15,262 nt of DNA from Flavobacterium sp. UBA6195 (GCF_002422095.1 NZ_DITB01000083.1:1-15262), one strand, 5' to 3'; counted from the first letter of the stretch, positions 1 to 6,628 are shown. Notes: generated from the letters alone by a model not told the origin. Numbers and translations: made by a program.

Positions 1-23
1 GCTGCCTACTGCTCTATCCCGCG
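1..23 (-). tRNA. tRNA-fMet (initiator), 5' part only
   Basis: Read on the minus strand, the first bases of the window give CGCGGGATAGAGCAGTAGGC followed by AGC, the acceptor strand, T8, D-stem GAGC and D-loop with GG of a tRNA. An unpaired-type C1 and the purine A at position 11 of the D-stem are typical of bacterial initiator tRNAs. The anticodon and 3' half lie outside the window, so identity rests on the 5' third only. A well-placed promoter lies just upstream. Confidence 0.75.
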
Positions 24-34
24 ATTTGTGAGTG

Positions 35-65
35 CAAATATACAACGATTATCTTTAAATGCAAG
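35..65 (-). promoter_or_regulatory. Promoter of the initiator tRNA
   Basis: On the minus strand the sequence reads CTTGC, an 18-base spacer, then TATATTTG (35-42), a full match to the Bacteroidetes -7 consensus TAnnTTTG with a TTG-type -33 element. The -7 box ends 11 bases before the tRNA 5' end. Confidence 0.6.
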
Positions 66-111
66 TAAATTTGAAAAAAATATTTTATTTCTTCTATTCG
101 CTTGATATGAC

Positions 112-119
112 TACCTTTG
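112..119 (+). promoter_or_regulatory. -7 promoter element of era
   Basis: TACCTTTG matches TAnnTTTG exactly and ends 19 bases before the era start codon. The -33 region is weak (TTTC at 88-91, spacer 20), so only the -7 box is claimed. It predicts a leader of about a dozen bases. Confidence 0.5.
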
Positions 120-138
120 TAGCCATAAATTTATTGAA

Positions 139-1023
139 ATGGAGCACAGAGCAGGTTATGTAAATATCATTGGAAATCCGAATGTAGGGAAATCAACTCT
201 TATGAATGCGTTTGTAGGCGAACGTCTTTCTATTATTACATCGAAAGCACAAACTACAAGACACCGTATTTTAGGAATTGTGAATGGAGATGATTTTCAA
301 GTATTATTCTCAGATACGCCTGGAATTATAAAACCAGCGTATGAATTACAAAATTCGATGATGGATTTTGTGAAATCGGCTTTTGAAGATGCTGACATTT
401 TGGTGTACATGGTAGAGATTGGCGAAAAAGAATTAAAAGACGAAGCGTTTTTTAATAAAATTATCCACTCTAAGATTCCGGTTTTATTATTATTGAATAA
501 AATTGACAAATCGAACCAAGAACAGTTAGAAGAACAAACTCAATTGTGGAAAGAAAAAGTACCAAATGCCGAAATCTATCCTATTTCTGCCTTAGAAAAT
601 TTTAACGTTAAAGCGGTTTTTGATCGAATTATCGAATTACTTCCTGTTTCCCCACCGTTTTATCCGAAAGATGCTTTGACTGATAAACCAGAACGTTTCT
701 TTGTCAACGAAACCATTCGTGAAAAAATCTTGTTGAATTACGATAAAGAAATTCCGTATGCTGTAGAAATTGAAACGGAAGAATTTATTGAAGACAGCAA
801 CATCATTAGAATTCGTGCCGTGATTATGGTAGAACGCGACACACAAAAAGGAATCATCATCGGTCACAAAGGTGCGGCATTGAAGAAAGTTGGGATCCAA
901 GCAAGAGAAGATTTAGAAAAATTCTTTGGAAAACAAATTCACTTAGCTACTTACGTTAAAGTTAATAAAGACTGGAGAAGCAATGAACGTCAGTTGAGAC
1001 GTTTTGGATATAACCAGAAGTAA
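139..1023 (+). CDS. era: GTPase Era
   Basis: Era is a GTPase that binds 16S rRNA near its 3' end and acts in small-subunit maturation in the cytoplasm, at the membrane face. The 294-residue protein has the usual length and order: G domain with P-loop GNPNVGKS (12-19), switch I around TTRHRI (39-44), DTPG (59-62), NKID (120-123) and SAL (150-152), then a type II KH domain with the RNA-binding loop GHKG at 242-245. The ATG at 139 gives the typical short N-terminus before the P-loop, and an exact -7 box lies 19 bases upstream. It is followed by its own terminator and is probably transcribed alone. The related double-GTPase gene der lies about 0.8 kb downstream in the same direction. All key residues are intact. 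Confidence 0.97.
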   Translation: MEHRAGYVNIIGNPNVGKSTLMNAFVGERLSIITSKAQTTRHRILGIVNGDDFQVLFSDTPGIIKPAYELQNSMMDFVKSAFEDADILVYMVEIGEKELKDEAFFNKIIHSKIPVLLLLNKIDKSNQEQLEEQTQLWKEKVPNAEIYPISALENFNVKAVFDRIIELLPVSPPFYPKDALTDKPERFFVNETIREKILLNYDKEIPYAVEIETEEFIEDSNIIRIRAVIMVERDTQKGIIIGHKGAALKKVGIQAREDLEKFFGKQIHLATYVKVNKDWRSNERQLRRFGYNQK

Positions 1024-1055
1024 GAAGAAAGAACAAAGAATAAAGATAAAAGATG

Positions 1056-1081
1056 CCTGATGAATATTCATCAGGTTTTTT
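1056..1081 (+). terminator. Terminator of era, possibly bidirectional
   Basis: A perfect 20-base palindrome, CCTGATGAATATTCATCAGG (1056-1075), is followed by a T-run. The stem is 8 bp with an ATAT loop. The T-run enters the stop codon (1080-1082) of the convergent gene. On the minus strand the hairpin is followed by a weaker T-rich stretch, so it may serve both genes. Confidence 0.8.
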
Positions 1082-1571
1082 ATTCCAAAACTTTACACAT
1101 TAAATCTTCCAATTCATGCATTTGTGGCACACCGCGCTCTCTGTTTAATCGTGCCATAAAATAAAGCGAAAACCAAAACGCAACCATAATTCCCATAATG
1201 CTAAAATCTAAAACCGTGGATTGTTTTAGCGACCAATGCGTGTAAGCCATCATAGCAAAAACTAAAAACAATCCTGCGATGATAAAGTGTAAAAACATAA
1301 AAAGCGTCCACAATAATTGCTCTGGTCCGAACAAACCTTTTACGGTGGTTTTACCTTCGTTTGCTTCTAGTTCTAAATGTAAAAAAGGCGAATAATATTT
1401 TCGTTTTTCTTTACTGAAATAAAAATACAAATGTTCGTCAATGATTTTAATTTGGTAATCCGACTTTAATTCAGATTTTAAAGTTTTGGCTCTTTCTAAG
1501 ATTTGCGCAACACTATTTTTCGATTCCACTTCAAACCTAGGGCGAAGTGCTATGCTTTTTTCAGGTTCCAT
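1080..1571 (-). CDS. Unrecognised two-helix membrane protein
   Basis: I do not recognise a named family for this 163-residue protein. The first 75 residues are soluble and charged, with a possible helix at 20-36 (AQILERAKTLKSELKS) and a mixed beta-type region containing YFYFSKEKRKYYSPF. Two hydrophobic segments follow, about 86-110 and 120-140, separated by a short loop, and the tail is hydrophilic with an acidic end. There is no signal peptide, so it is probably an inner-membrane protein with both ends in the cytoplasm. The ATG at 1571 is the only plausible start. It lies between era and der on the opposite strand, and the convergent terminator of era touches its stop codon. A weak -7 match (CGAATATA at 1588-1595 on the plus strand) is its only promoter hint. 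Being next to GTPase genes does not show that it works with them. Confidence 0.8.
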   Translation of the reverse strand: MEPEKSIALRPRFEVESKNSVAQILERAKTLKSELKSDYQIKIIDEHLYFYFSKEKRKYYSPFLHLELEANEGKTTVKGLFGPEQLLWTLFMFLHFIIAGLFLVFAMMAYTHWSLKQSTVLDFSIMGIMVAFWFSLYFMARLNRERGVPQMHELEDLMCKVLE

Positions 1572-1632
1572 ACACTTGGGATTTGTGCGAATATATAAAT
1601 TTTTAACAAATGTTAAATAAAATTTTCAATCT

Positions 1633-1772
1633 AGCCCAGATAGTAATGAAAACCCCGCAAATTTTACACCTATTTTTTCTTTTATTGGGGTAGCGACCTT
1701 AGAAGCTGCTGCAATAAATTTAGAAAAAAAGACGTAAAATTGTGGAGTTGTAATGGATAGCTGGAAAAAGCT
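1633..1772 (+). ncRNA. Long imperfect hairpin element upstream of der (candidate structured RNA or palindromic repeat)
   Basis: This intergenic segment pairs with itself along nearly its whole length. Outer pairs: AGC 1633-1635 with GCT 1770-1772, CCAG 1636-1639 with CTGG 1761-1764. Long arm: 1651-1667 with 1734-1749, sixteen positions with one C-A mismatch, one G-T wobble and one bulged A. Inner arm: TTTTTTCT 1673-1680 with AGAAAAAA 1722-1729, and TTTATT 1681-1686 with AATAAA 1713-1718. Apical: GTAGC 1690-1694 with GCTGC 1708-1712. It ends 13 bases before the der -7 box, so a der transcript from that box would not include it. From memory, flavobacterial genomes carry related intergenic elements with similar end blocks (AGCCC..GAT at one end, GGATAGC..GAAA..AGCTCC at the other). 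Function and strand are unknown. It could be an RNA, a DNA cruciform-type repeat or a MITE remnant. Confidence 0.45.
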
Positions 1773-1785
1773 CCAAAAAAAATCG

Positions 1786-1793
1786 TACTTTTG
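1786..1793 (+). promoter_or_regulatory. -7 promoter element of der
   Basis: TACTTTTG matches TAnnTTTG and ends 18 bases before the ATG at 1812. It overlaps the in-frame TTG at 1791, which therefore cannot be the start on a transcript from here. No clear -33 TTTG is seen; GCTGG lies about 21 bases upstream. Confidence 0.5.
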
Positions 1794-1811
1794 CCGATTC
1801 AAAATAAGATT

Positions 1812-3122
1812 ATGAACAATATTGTTGCCATTGTAGGAAGACCAAATGTTGGAAAATCCACATTTTTTAACCGTTTAATTCAGCGAAGAGAAGCTATTGT
1901 TGACTCGGTAAGCGGTGTTACGCGTGATAGAAATTATGGAAAAAGTGAGTGGAACGGAAAAGAATTTTCGGTAATTGATACCGGAGGTTATGTAAAAGGT
2001 TCGGACGATATTTTTGAAGGAGAGATTCGTCGTCAAGTAGAATTGGCTATTGATGAGGCGGATGCTATTGTTTTTGTGGTAGATGTTGAGGAAGGTATTA
2101 CTCCAATGGATGAAGAAGTAGCGAAATTGCTTCGTAAAGTTAAAAAACCTATACTTTTAGTTGTCAATAAAGTAGACAACGCCATGCGTGAAAAAGACGC
2201 AGTGGAGTTCTATAATTTAGGATTAGGTGAATATTTCACAATCTCGGGAATGAGCGGAAGCGGAACTGGGGAATTGTTAGATAAAATCGTAGAGGTTTTA
2301 CCTGAATTACCAGAAGCGGTAGAAGAAGAAAATCCGTTACCAAGATTTTGTGTTGTAGGAAGACCAAATGCTGGAAAATCATCATTCATTAACGCTTTAA
2401 TTGGTGAAGATCGATTTGTAGTAACTGATATTGCAGGAACAACTCGTGATGCAATTGACACAAAGTACAACCGTTTTGGATTCGAATTCAACTTAGTGGA
2501 TACGGCTGGAATTAGACGTAAAGCAAAAGTAAAAGAAGATTTAGAGTTTTATTCGGTAATGCGTTCGGTAAGAGCAATTGAGCACAGTGATGTTTGTTTA
2601 TTGGTTATCGATGCGACTCGTGGATTTGAAGGACAAGATCAAAGTATTTTTTGGTTAGCCGAGAAAAACCGTAAAGGAATCGTAATCTTAGTAAACAAAT
2701 GGGATTTGGTTGAAAAAGACACCATGTCAACAAGAGATTACGAAAGAAAAATTAGAGAAGAAATTGCTCCTTTTACTGATGTGCCGATTTTATTTATTTC
2801 AGCTTTAACGAAACAACGTTTATTAAAAGCTTTAGAAACCGCAGTTGAAGTTTTTGAAAACAGAAAACAACGTATTTCGACTTCGAAATTCAACGAGTTG
2901 ATGTTGCCAATTATTGAAGCAACGCCACCACCGGCATTAAAAGGAAAATACATTAAGATTAAATATTGTATGCAGTTGCCAACACCAACACCTCAGTTTG
3001 TGTTCTTTGCGAATTTGCCACAATATGTAAAAGATCCTTACAAACGTTTTATTGAAAATAAATTGAGAGAAAACTACAATTTTAGTGGTGTTCCAATTGA
3101 TATTTATTTCAGACAGAAATAG
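1812..3122 (+). CDS. der: GTPase Der (EngA)
   Basis: Der has two G domains in tandem and a C-terminal KH-like domain, and is needed for 50S subunit assembly. In the 436-residue product the first G domain shows GRPNVGKS (9-16), DTGG (56-59) and NKVD (119-122). The second shows GRPNAGKS (183-190), AGTTRD near 198-203, DTAG (230-233) and NKWD (295-298). The KH-like domain covers roughly 352-436 and ends in IYFRQK. I chose ATG 1812 rather than the in-frame TTG at 1791: the family begins a few residues before the first P-loop (MNNIVAIVGRPNVGKS), and the TTG lies inside the -7 box. The gene is preceded by the hairpin element at 1633-1772 and followed by a strong terminator, so it is probably monocistronic. 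Confidence 0.97.
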   Translation: MNNIVAIVGRPNVGKSTFFNRLIQRREAIVDSVSGVTRDRNYGKSEWNGKEFSVIDTGGYVKGSDDIFEGEIRRQVELAIDEADAIVFVVDVEEGITPMDEEVAKLLRKVKKPILLVVNKVDNAMREKDAVEFYNLGLGEYFTISGMSGSGTGELLDKIVEVLPELPEAVEEENPLPRFCVVGRPNAGKSSFINALIGEDRFVVTDIAGTTRDAIDTKYNRFGFEFNLVDTAGIRRKAKVKEDLEFYSVMRSVRAIEHSDVCLLVIDATRGFEGQDQSIFWLAEKNRKGIVILVNKWDLVEKDTMSTRDYERKIREEIAPFTDVPILFISALTKQRLLKALETAVEVFENRKQRISTSKFNELMLPIIEATPPPALKGKYIKIKYCMQLPTPTPQFVFFANLPQYVKDPYKRFIENKLRENYNFSGVPIDIYFRQK

Positions 3123-3130
3123 AAAAAAGA

Positions 3131-3161
3131 AAAACTCGTTAGTATAGCTAACGAGTTTTTT
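3131..3161 (+). terminator. Terminator of der, probably bidirectional
   Basis: CTCGTTAG (3135-3142) pairs with CTAACGAG (3148-3155) around a TATAG loop, extended by AAAA/TTTT to a 12-bp stem and followed by a T-run. The A-rich left flank gives a T-run on the minus strand, so it could also end the LemA/TPM transcript, whose last stop codon is about 110 bases away. Confidence 0.85.
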
Positions 3162-3166
3162 GTTTT

Positions 3167-3203
3167 CAAATACAAGTACAAGTTCAAAAATCAAGTACAA
3201 GTT
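3167..3203. repeat. Degenerate CAARTW hexamer array, downstream copy
   Basis: Six near-identical units run in phase apart from one extra base: CAAATA, CAAGTA, CAAGTT, CAAAAAT, CAAGTA, CAAGTT. The array lies between der and the last gene of the LemA/TPM run. The same type of array is at 5442-5489. Confidence 0.7.
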
Positions 3204-3272
3204 TATTTTTGCTTTGCTCAAAGTAAGCCTACTTTGTAGGAGATTGACAATGATTGTGAGTTTAATTTAGAA

Positions 3273-4031
3273 CTACCAGCTTCCGCCGGCACCGCCACCA
3301 GAGAATCCACCGCCGCCGAAGCCGCCACCAAATCCTCCTGACCCACCACCAAAGCTTCCTCCACCGAAACCTCCGTTTCCTCTTCCAAGGCTACTTAGAA
3401 TGATGATATCGCCTAAATCCAAACCGCTACCTCCTCTATAATTTCCGCCTCCTTTATTTCCTTTGGAAGCTAAAAAGATTAGAATAATGATAAAAACTAC
3501 AATTAAGATGAAAGGCAAAGGATTGCTTGATTCTTTCCTTGAACCTTTATATTTTCCTTTTAAAACTTCAAAAATAGCATCGGCACCTTTGTCTAAACCT
3601 TTGTAATAACTTCCAGCTTTGAACTCAGGAATGATGATGTTTCGGATAAGTTCTCCGTTGATTCCTGCGGTTAACCTATCTTCTACACCATATCCTGGCG
3701 CTATCCAAATTTCTCTGTCGTTTTTAGAAAGTAAAATTAGAATCCCGTTGTCTTCTTTTGCTTGGCCAATCCCCCATTCGTGTGCCCATCTTGGAGTTAA
3801 AATTCCTATGGATTCGCCTTTTAAATCATCAATTGTTATCACTACAATTTGAGTTGTAGTGGAATCCGAATAGCGAACCAATTTGTTCTCTAAATCTTTT
3901 TCTTCTGTCGGATTCAAAACATCGGCATAGTCATATAGACTCGTTTGAAAAGACGGAACCTTAGGAATTGTAAATTGGGCATTAGCGTAAATTCCAGAAA
4001 GGAAAAATACTAGTATAATTAGTTTTTTCAT
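3273..4031 (-). CDS. Exported TPM-domain protein with glycine-rich tail (YgcG-like)
   Basis: This 252-residue protein belongs to the TPM domain (TPM_phosphatase, YgcG-like) family. The domain is linked to photosystem II repair and acid phosphatase activity in plants, but the bacterial role is poorly defined. A signal peptide occupies about 1-18 (MKKLIILVFFLSG, cleavage after ANA). The TPM domain spans about 33-157 with the hallmark EDNGILILL and APGYGVE. A transmembrane helix at about 171-188 is followed by a Gly/Ser/Phe repeat tail ending GGGAGGSW. This topology puts the TPM domain in the periplasm. I start at ATG 4031 rather than the ATG 42 bases upstream, because the signal peptide begins there and the longer form would run deep into the preceding gene. 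The gap to that gene's stop codon is one base, which suggests coupled translation with the second TPM gene. AGAGG just upstream is an unusual Shine-Dalgarno-like sequence for this group. Confidence 0.9.
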   Translation of the reverse strand: MKKLIILVFFLSGIYANAQFTIPKVPSFQTSLYDYADVLNPTEEKDLENKLVRYSDSTTTQIVVITIDDLKGESIGILTPRWAHEWGIGQAKEDNGILILLSKNDREIWIAPGYGVEDRLTAGINGELIRNIIIPEFKAGSYYKGLDKGADAIFEVLKGKYKGSRKESSNPLPFILIVVFIIILIFLASKGNKGGGNYRGGSGLDLGDIIILSSLGRGNGGFGGGSFGGGSGGFGGGFGGGGFSGGGAGGSW

Positions 4032-4032
4032 A

Positions 4033-4470
4033 TTAACCTCTCGAAATTTCGTTAGACAATTCATTACTATCATCCAATTGAAAAGGGAAAAATTTTTTTA
4101 ATCGTTCGCCAGCTTTTAGGATTCCTTCGACCAAGCCTTTTTTGAAATTTCCTTCTTTGAAATTTGCAATCACGACATCTTTAGTACCATCCCAAAAATC
4201 AGTTTCTACTACTTTATCGATGCCTTCATCGCCAATGATAGCAAACTTTTTATCGGCTACCCCAACATAAAACAGCACTCCGTTTCGATCTTGTGTTTCG
4301 TGCATGTGGAGTTCAAAAAAAACCTCCTGAGCTCGGTCAAGAGGTGATTTTTGGGTATGTTCTTCTAAATGCACTCTGATTTCTCCCGAAGTGTTTTTTT
4401 CCGCTTCAATAATCGCTTGAACAATTTCTTGTTCGTCTGCTTTTGATAAGAAATCTTCTGTTTTTGACAT
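4033..4470 (-). CDS. Cytoplasmic TPM-domain protein
   Basis: A 145-residue protein that is almost entirely one TPM domain. It shares its pattern with its neighbour (SGEIRVHLEEH early, DRNGVLFYVG and FAIIGDEGID in the middle, FKKGLVEGI late) but has no signal peptide, membrane helix or glycine tail. So the pair puts one TPM domain inside the cell and one outside. The ATG at 4470 overlaps the LemA stop codon as TAATG, a classic translational-coupling arrangement. TPM proteins next to LemA are a recurrent arrangement in bacteria. Biochemical function is unknown, and the phosphatase label comes from plant homologues. The family assignment is firm. Confidence 0.88.
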   Translation of the reverse strand: MSKTEDFLSKADEQEIVQAIIEAEKNTSGEIRVHLEEHTQKSPLDRAQEVFFELHMHETQDRNGVLFYVGVADKKFAIIGDEGIDKVVETDFWDGTKDVVIANFKEGNFKKGLVEGILKAGERLKKFFPFQLDDSNELSNEISRG

Positions 4471-5072
4471 TATTTTTTCTCGTTATTAAAGTCAAATTCT
4501 ACGTCAACAGGTTTTTCAGCACCTGCCACTGCTTTAAATAATGCTTTCTCTTTGTAATCAGACAAAACAAAACTTCTAGGCATTTTTAACACATAGTTAT
4601 TATATTTTTCTACAGCTTCATTAAAACGAGTTCTTGCTGTTAAAATCTGATTTTCTGTACTTGTTAACTCATTTTGAAGCATTTTAAAATTTTCATTTGC
4701 TCTCAACTCTGGATACTTTTCAACGGTTACTAATAATCTAGATAAAGCTGAAGAAACTCCACTTTGTGCTTGATTAAATTGCTCAAACTGTTCAGGAGTT
4801 ATATTTGTTGGATCAACTGTAACTGATGTTGCTTTAGCTCTAGCTGAAATCACAGCTTCTAAAGTAGATTTTTCAAAATCAGCCGCACCTTTTACAGTCT
4901 TAACTAAATTTCCAATAAGGTCATTTCTTCTTTGGTAAGACGTTTCTACATTTCCCCATTCTTTTTTTACAGCCTGGTCAACAGTAACTGCTCCATTTTT
5001 AACACTTACATACCAAAATACAAGGACTAATAATAATCCACCACCGATAATAAAAGGCAAAAATTTTCTCAT
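4470..5072 (-). CDS. LemA family protein
   Basis: LemA proteins have one N-terminal membrane anchor and a helical body. Their role is not settled, though they are regularly found with TPM proteins. This 200-residue member has a hydrophobic helix at about 5-24 (FLPFIIGGGLLLVLVFWYV) and the family signatures QRRNDLIGNLVKTVKG (47-62), YPELRANENFKMLQNEL (120-136) and TENQILTARTRFN (139-151). The helical region continues to about 160, followed by a short charged tail. The start ATG at 5072 is the only one giving the anchor. The MerR-type gene ends 32 bases upstream, with no terminator between them, so read-through from that gene is likely. The stop overlaps the start of the next gene by one base. 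Confidence 0.93.
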   Translation of the reverse strand: MRKFLPFIIGGGLLLVLVFWYVSVKNGAVTVDQAVKKEWGNVETSYQRRNDLIGNLVKTVKGAADFEKSTLEAVISARAKATSVTVDPTNITPEQFEQFNQAQSGVSSALSRLLVTVEKYPELRANENFKMLQNELTSTENQILTARTRFNEAVEKYNNYVLKMPRSFVLSDYKEKALFKAVAGAEKPVDVEFDFNNEKK

Positions 5073-5104
5073 AGTTTTAAATTTTAAATAGTTTAATTAA
5101 TTGT

Positions 5105-5437
5105 TTATAGTTGATTTTTAATGGTGTTCAATTGTGCTTTAATAGTTTCTAGTTTTGAAATAATTTCGAATTTATCAAGTGTTTTCTTTTGATTTTCTTT
5201 CAAATGTGTTTTGGCTCCATCTAAAGTAAATCCGCGCTCTTTTACTAAATGATAAATCAATTGTAAATTCTTCACGTCTTCTGGTGTGAACATGCGATTT
5301 CCTTTAGCGTTTTTCTTTGGCTTTAGAATATCGAATTCTTTATCCCAAAAACGAATCAAAGACGCATTCACGTTGAACGCTTTGGCAATTTCGCCAATGC
5401 TATAATATCTTTTATTTGGTGCTAATTCTAAATGCAT
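5105..5437 (-). CDS. MerR-type DNA-binding regulator
   Basis: A 110-residue protein with the MerR winged helix-turn-helix at the N-terminus: YYSIGEIAKAFNVNASLIRF at 11-30, then WDKEF and the wing with KGNRMFTPEDV (45-55). Residues about 60-82 form the usual second helical pair (YHLVKERGFTLDGAKTHL). A short helical tail at 89-110 (FEIISKLETIKAQLNTIKN) is a likely dimerisation coiled coil. There is no room for a separate effector-binding domain and no metal-binding cysteine, so its signal is unknown. It sits between the M23 peptidase and LemA on the same strand and could control this cluster, which is inference from position. Its start codon is preceded within four bases by eight AACTTG-like hexamers. 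Confidence 0.92.
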   Translation of the reverse strand: MHLELAPNKRYYSIGEIAKAFNVNASLIRFWDKEFDILKPKKNAKGNRMFTPEDVKNLQLIYHLVKERGFTLDGAKTHLKENQKKTLDKFEIISKLETIKAQLNTIKNQL

Positions 5438-5441
5438 TTTT

Positions 5442-5489
5442 CAAGTTCAAGTTCAAGTTCAAATTCAAATTCAATTACAAGTTCAAAAC
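5442..5489. repeat. CAARTT hexamer tandem array, leader of the MerR-type gene
   Basis: Eight hexamers in perfect register: CAAGTT x3, CAAATT x2, CAATTA, CAAGTT, CAAAAC. On the coding strand of the regulator gene this reads as AACTTG/AATTTG repeats ending four bases before its ATG. Each unit carries a TTG, and the AATTTG units give two TGAATTTG strings that are one base from the -7 consensus. Copy number could be variable. A sister array is at 3167-3203. Confidence 0.75.
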
Positions 5490-5521
5490 TTTTGAAATCG
5501 TTAATCATCAATCTTAAATCG

Positions 5522-6499
5522 TTAATCCAACGATTGATTTTCTTGGTTTGCTAATTTTGAAATTTCTATATATTCTTTTGCTGAAATACTTCCGTAATAG
5601 AAATTCAGCGGATTTACACGCTCTCCATTCTTAAACACTTCATAGTGCAAATGTGGCGCCTGACTTCTTCCTGTGCTTCCCACATAGCCAATGATATCGC
5701 CTCGTTTTACTCTTTGACCAGGTTTACATTTATATTTACTCAAATGCGCATATAACGTTTTGTAGCCATAACCATGATTTATTTCAATATGATTTCCGTA
5801 TCCTGATAACGATGCGTCTGCTTTATACACTACTCCATCACCAGTAGCGTAAATTGGCGTTCCCGTTCTAGCGGTAAAATCCATTCCGTAATGGAATTTT
5901 CTAATTTTGGTAAATGGATCGCTTCGGTAACCAAAACCTGATGCCATTTGCTTTAAATCTTCATTTTTCACGGGTTGGATTGCTGGAATTGCAGCCAATA
6001 ATTTTTCTTTCTGTTTCGCCAAAGCCACAATTTCATCTAACGATTTCGATTGAATTACTAACTCTTTCGTTAAAACATCAACACGTCTTGTAGTGTTTTC
6101 GATTAATTCAGAATTATTGAAACCTTGTAAATCTTTATATCGATTCACACCACCAAATCCAGCTTTTCGTTCTTCTTCTGAGATTGGAGTTGAGTTAAAA
6201 TAAATTCGGTAAATGTTATTGTCTCTATTTTCGATAGCTTCTAAAACATCGTCCATCAAATCCAACTTCTTATTCAAAACGGTGTAATTCAATTTCAAGG
6301 CTTCGATTTCTCTGGCTTGAATTTTATCTTTTGGTGTTTCAAAATAACTCGTGTTGACCAATAAGAAAAAACTCAAAAATCCAAACAATGCCGAAGACAA
6401 TAAAAAAAGCATTACGTAAGCAAATTTCTTTCTCTTTTTAGGCAGAATGCGCTTGTATGCTAAATTTTCTGAATCGTAATAATATTTTACCTTCGACAT
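5522..6499 (-). CDS. Membrane-anchored M23 family metallopeptidase (LytM/NlpD type)
   Basis: A 325-residue zinc peptidase expected to cut peptidoglycan peptides or to activate amidases at the cell envelope. A basic N-terminus (KKRKK) leads into one membrane helix at about 26-48. Helical, partly coiled-coil segments follow at about 60-92 and 130-170, and then the M23 domain from about 185. The metal and catalytic residues are all visible: HYGMD (H203, D207), AH at 251-252 and HLHYE (H283, H285), so it should be active, unlike the degenerate LytM regulators. The protein is probably anchored in the inner membrane with the domain in the periplasm. It is divergent from alaS, with its own -7 box, and may be the first gene of the run continuing into the MerR, LemA and TPM genes. 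A short inverted repeat around its stop codon has no T-run. Confidence 0.94.
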   Translation of the reverse strand: MSKVKYYYDSENLAYKRILPKKRKKFAYVMLFLLSSALFGFLSFFLLVNTSYFETPKDKIQAREIEALKLNYTVLNKKLDLMDDVLEAIENRDNNIYRIYFNSTPISEEERKAGFGGVNRYKDLQGFNNSELIENTTRRVDVLTKELVIQSKSLDEIVALAKQKEKLLAAIPAIQPVKNEDLKQMASGFGYRSDPFTKIRKFHYGMDFTARTGTPIYATGDGVVYKADASLSGYGNHIEINHGYGYKTLYAHLSKYKCKPGQRVKRGDIIGYVGSTGRSQAPHLHYEVFKNGERVNPLNFYYGSISAKEYIEISKLANQENQSLD

Positions 6500-6524
6500 A
6501 TATGAAAATATACTATTTTTGTGC

Positions 6525-6559
6525 CAAATTTATTGATTGACATAGGTTATACGAACAAA
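6525..6559 (-). promoter_or_regulatory. Promoter of the M23 peptidase gene
   Basis: On the minus strand TAAATTTG (6525-6532) fits TAnnTTTG. A TTTG (6556-6559) lies 23 bases upstream, and TTCG lies at the more usual 19. The -7 box ends 25 bases before the peptidase start codon. Confidence 0.5.
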
Positions 6560-6598
6560 ATTAAGAAATGTTTCATTCTTTAGCTATTTTATTTTTAG

Positions 6599-6628
6599 TT
6601 GGGCTATTTTTTTGGACATTTACTTTCG
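6599..6628 (+). promoter_or_regulatory. Promoter of alaS
   Basis: TTG at 6599-6601, a 19-base spacer and TACTTTCG (6621-6628, one mismatch to TAnnTTTG) form a good Bacteroidetes-type promoter. The leader would be roughly 40 bases, longer than those of era, der and the DUF983 gene. Confidence 0.45.

Noticed and set aside
1610..1790. Small gene or riboswitch of a known class upstream of der
   Set aside because: No reading frame with a plausible start and composition, and no recognisable known riboswitch core; the hairpin description fits better.
1791..1811. Longer der product starting at TTG 1791
   Set aside because: The TTG overlaps the -7 box TACTTTTG, and the added residues do not belong to the family's N-terminus; ATG 1812 is better.
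2210..2491. Minus-strand open frame inside der (and similar frames inside alaS, era, ABC-F)
   Set aside because: They lie opposite well-conserved coding sequence, have no promoter signals and encode no recognisable protein.
4032..4073. Longer start for the exported TPM protein at ATG 4073
   Set aside because: It would overlap the upstream gene by about 40 bases and bury the clear signal peptide that starts at ATG 4031.
5442..5489. CRISPR array
   Set aside because: The units are contiguous hexamers with no unique spacers of CRISPR length and no cas genes nearby.
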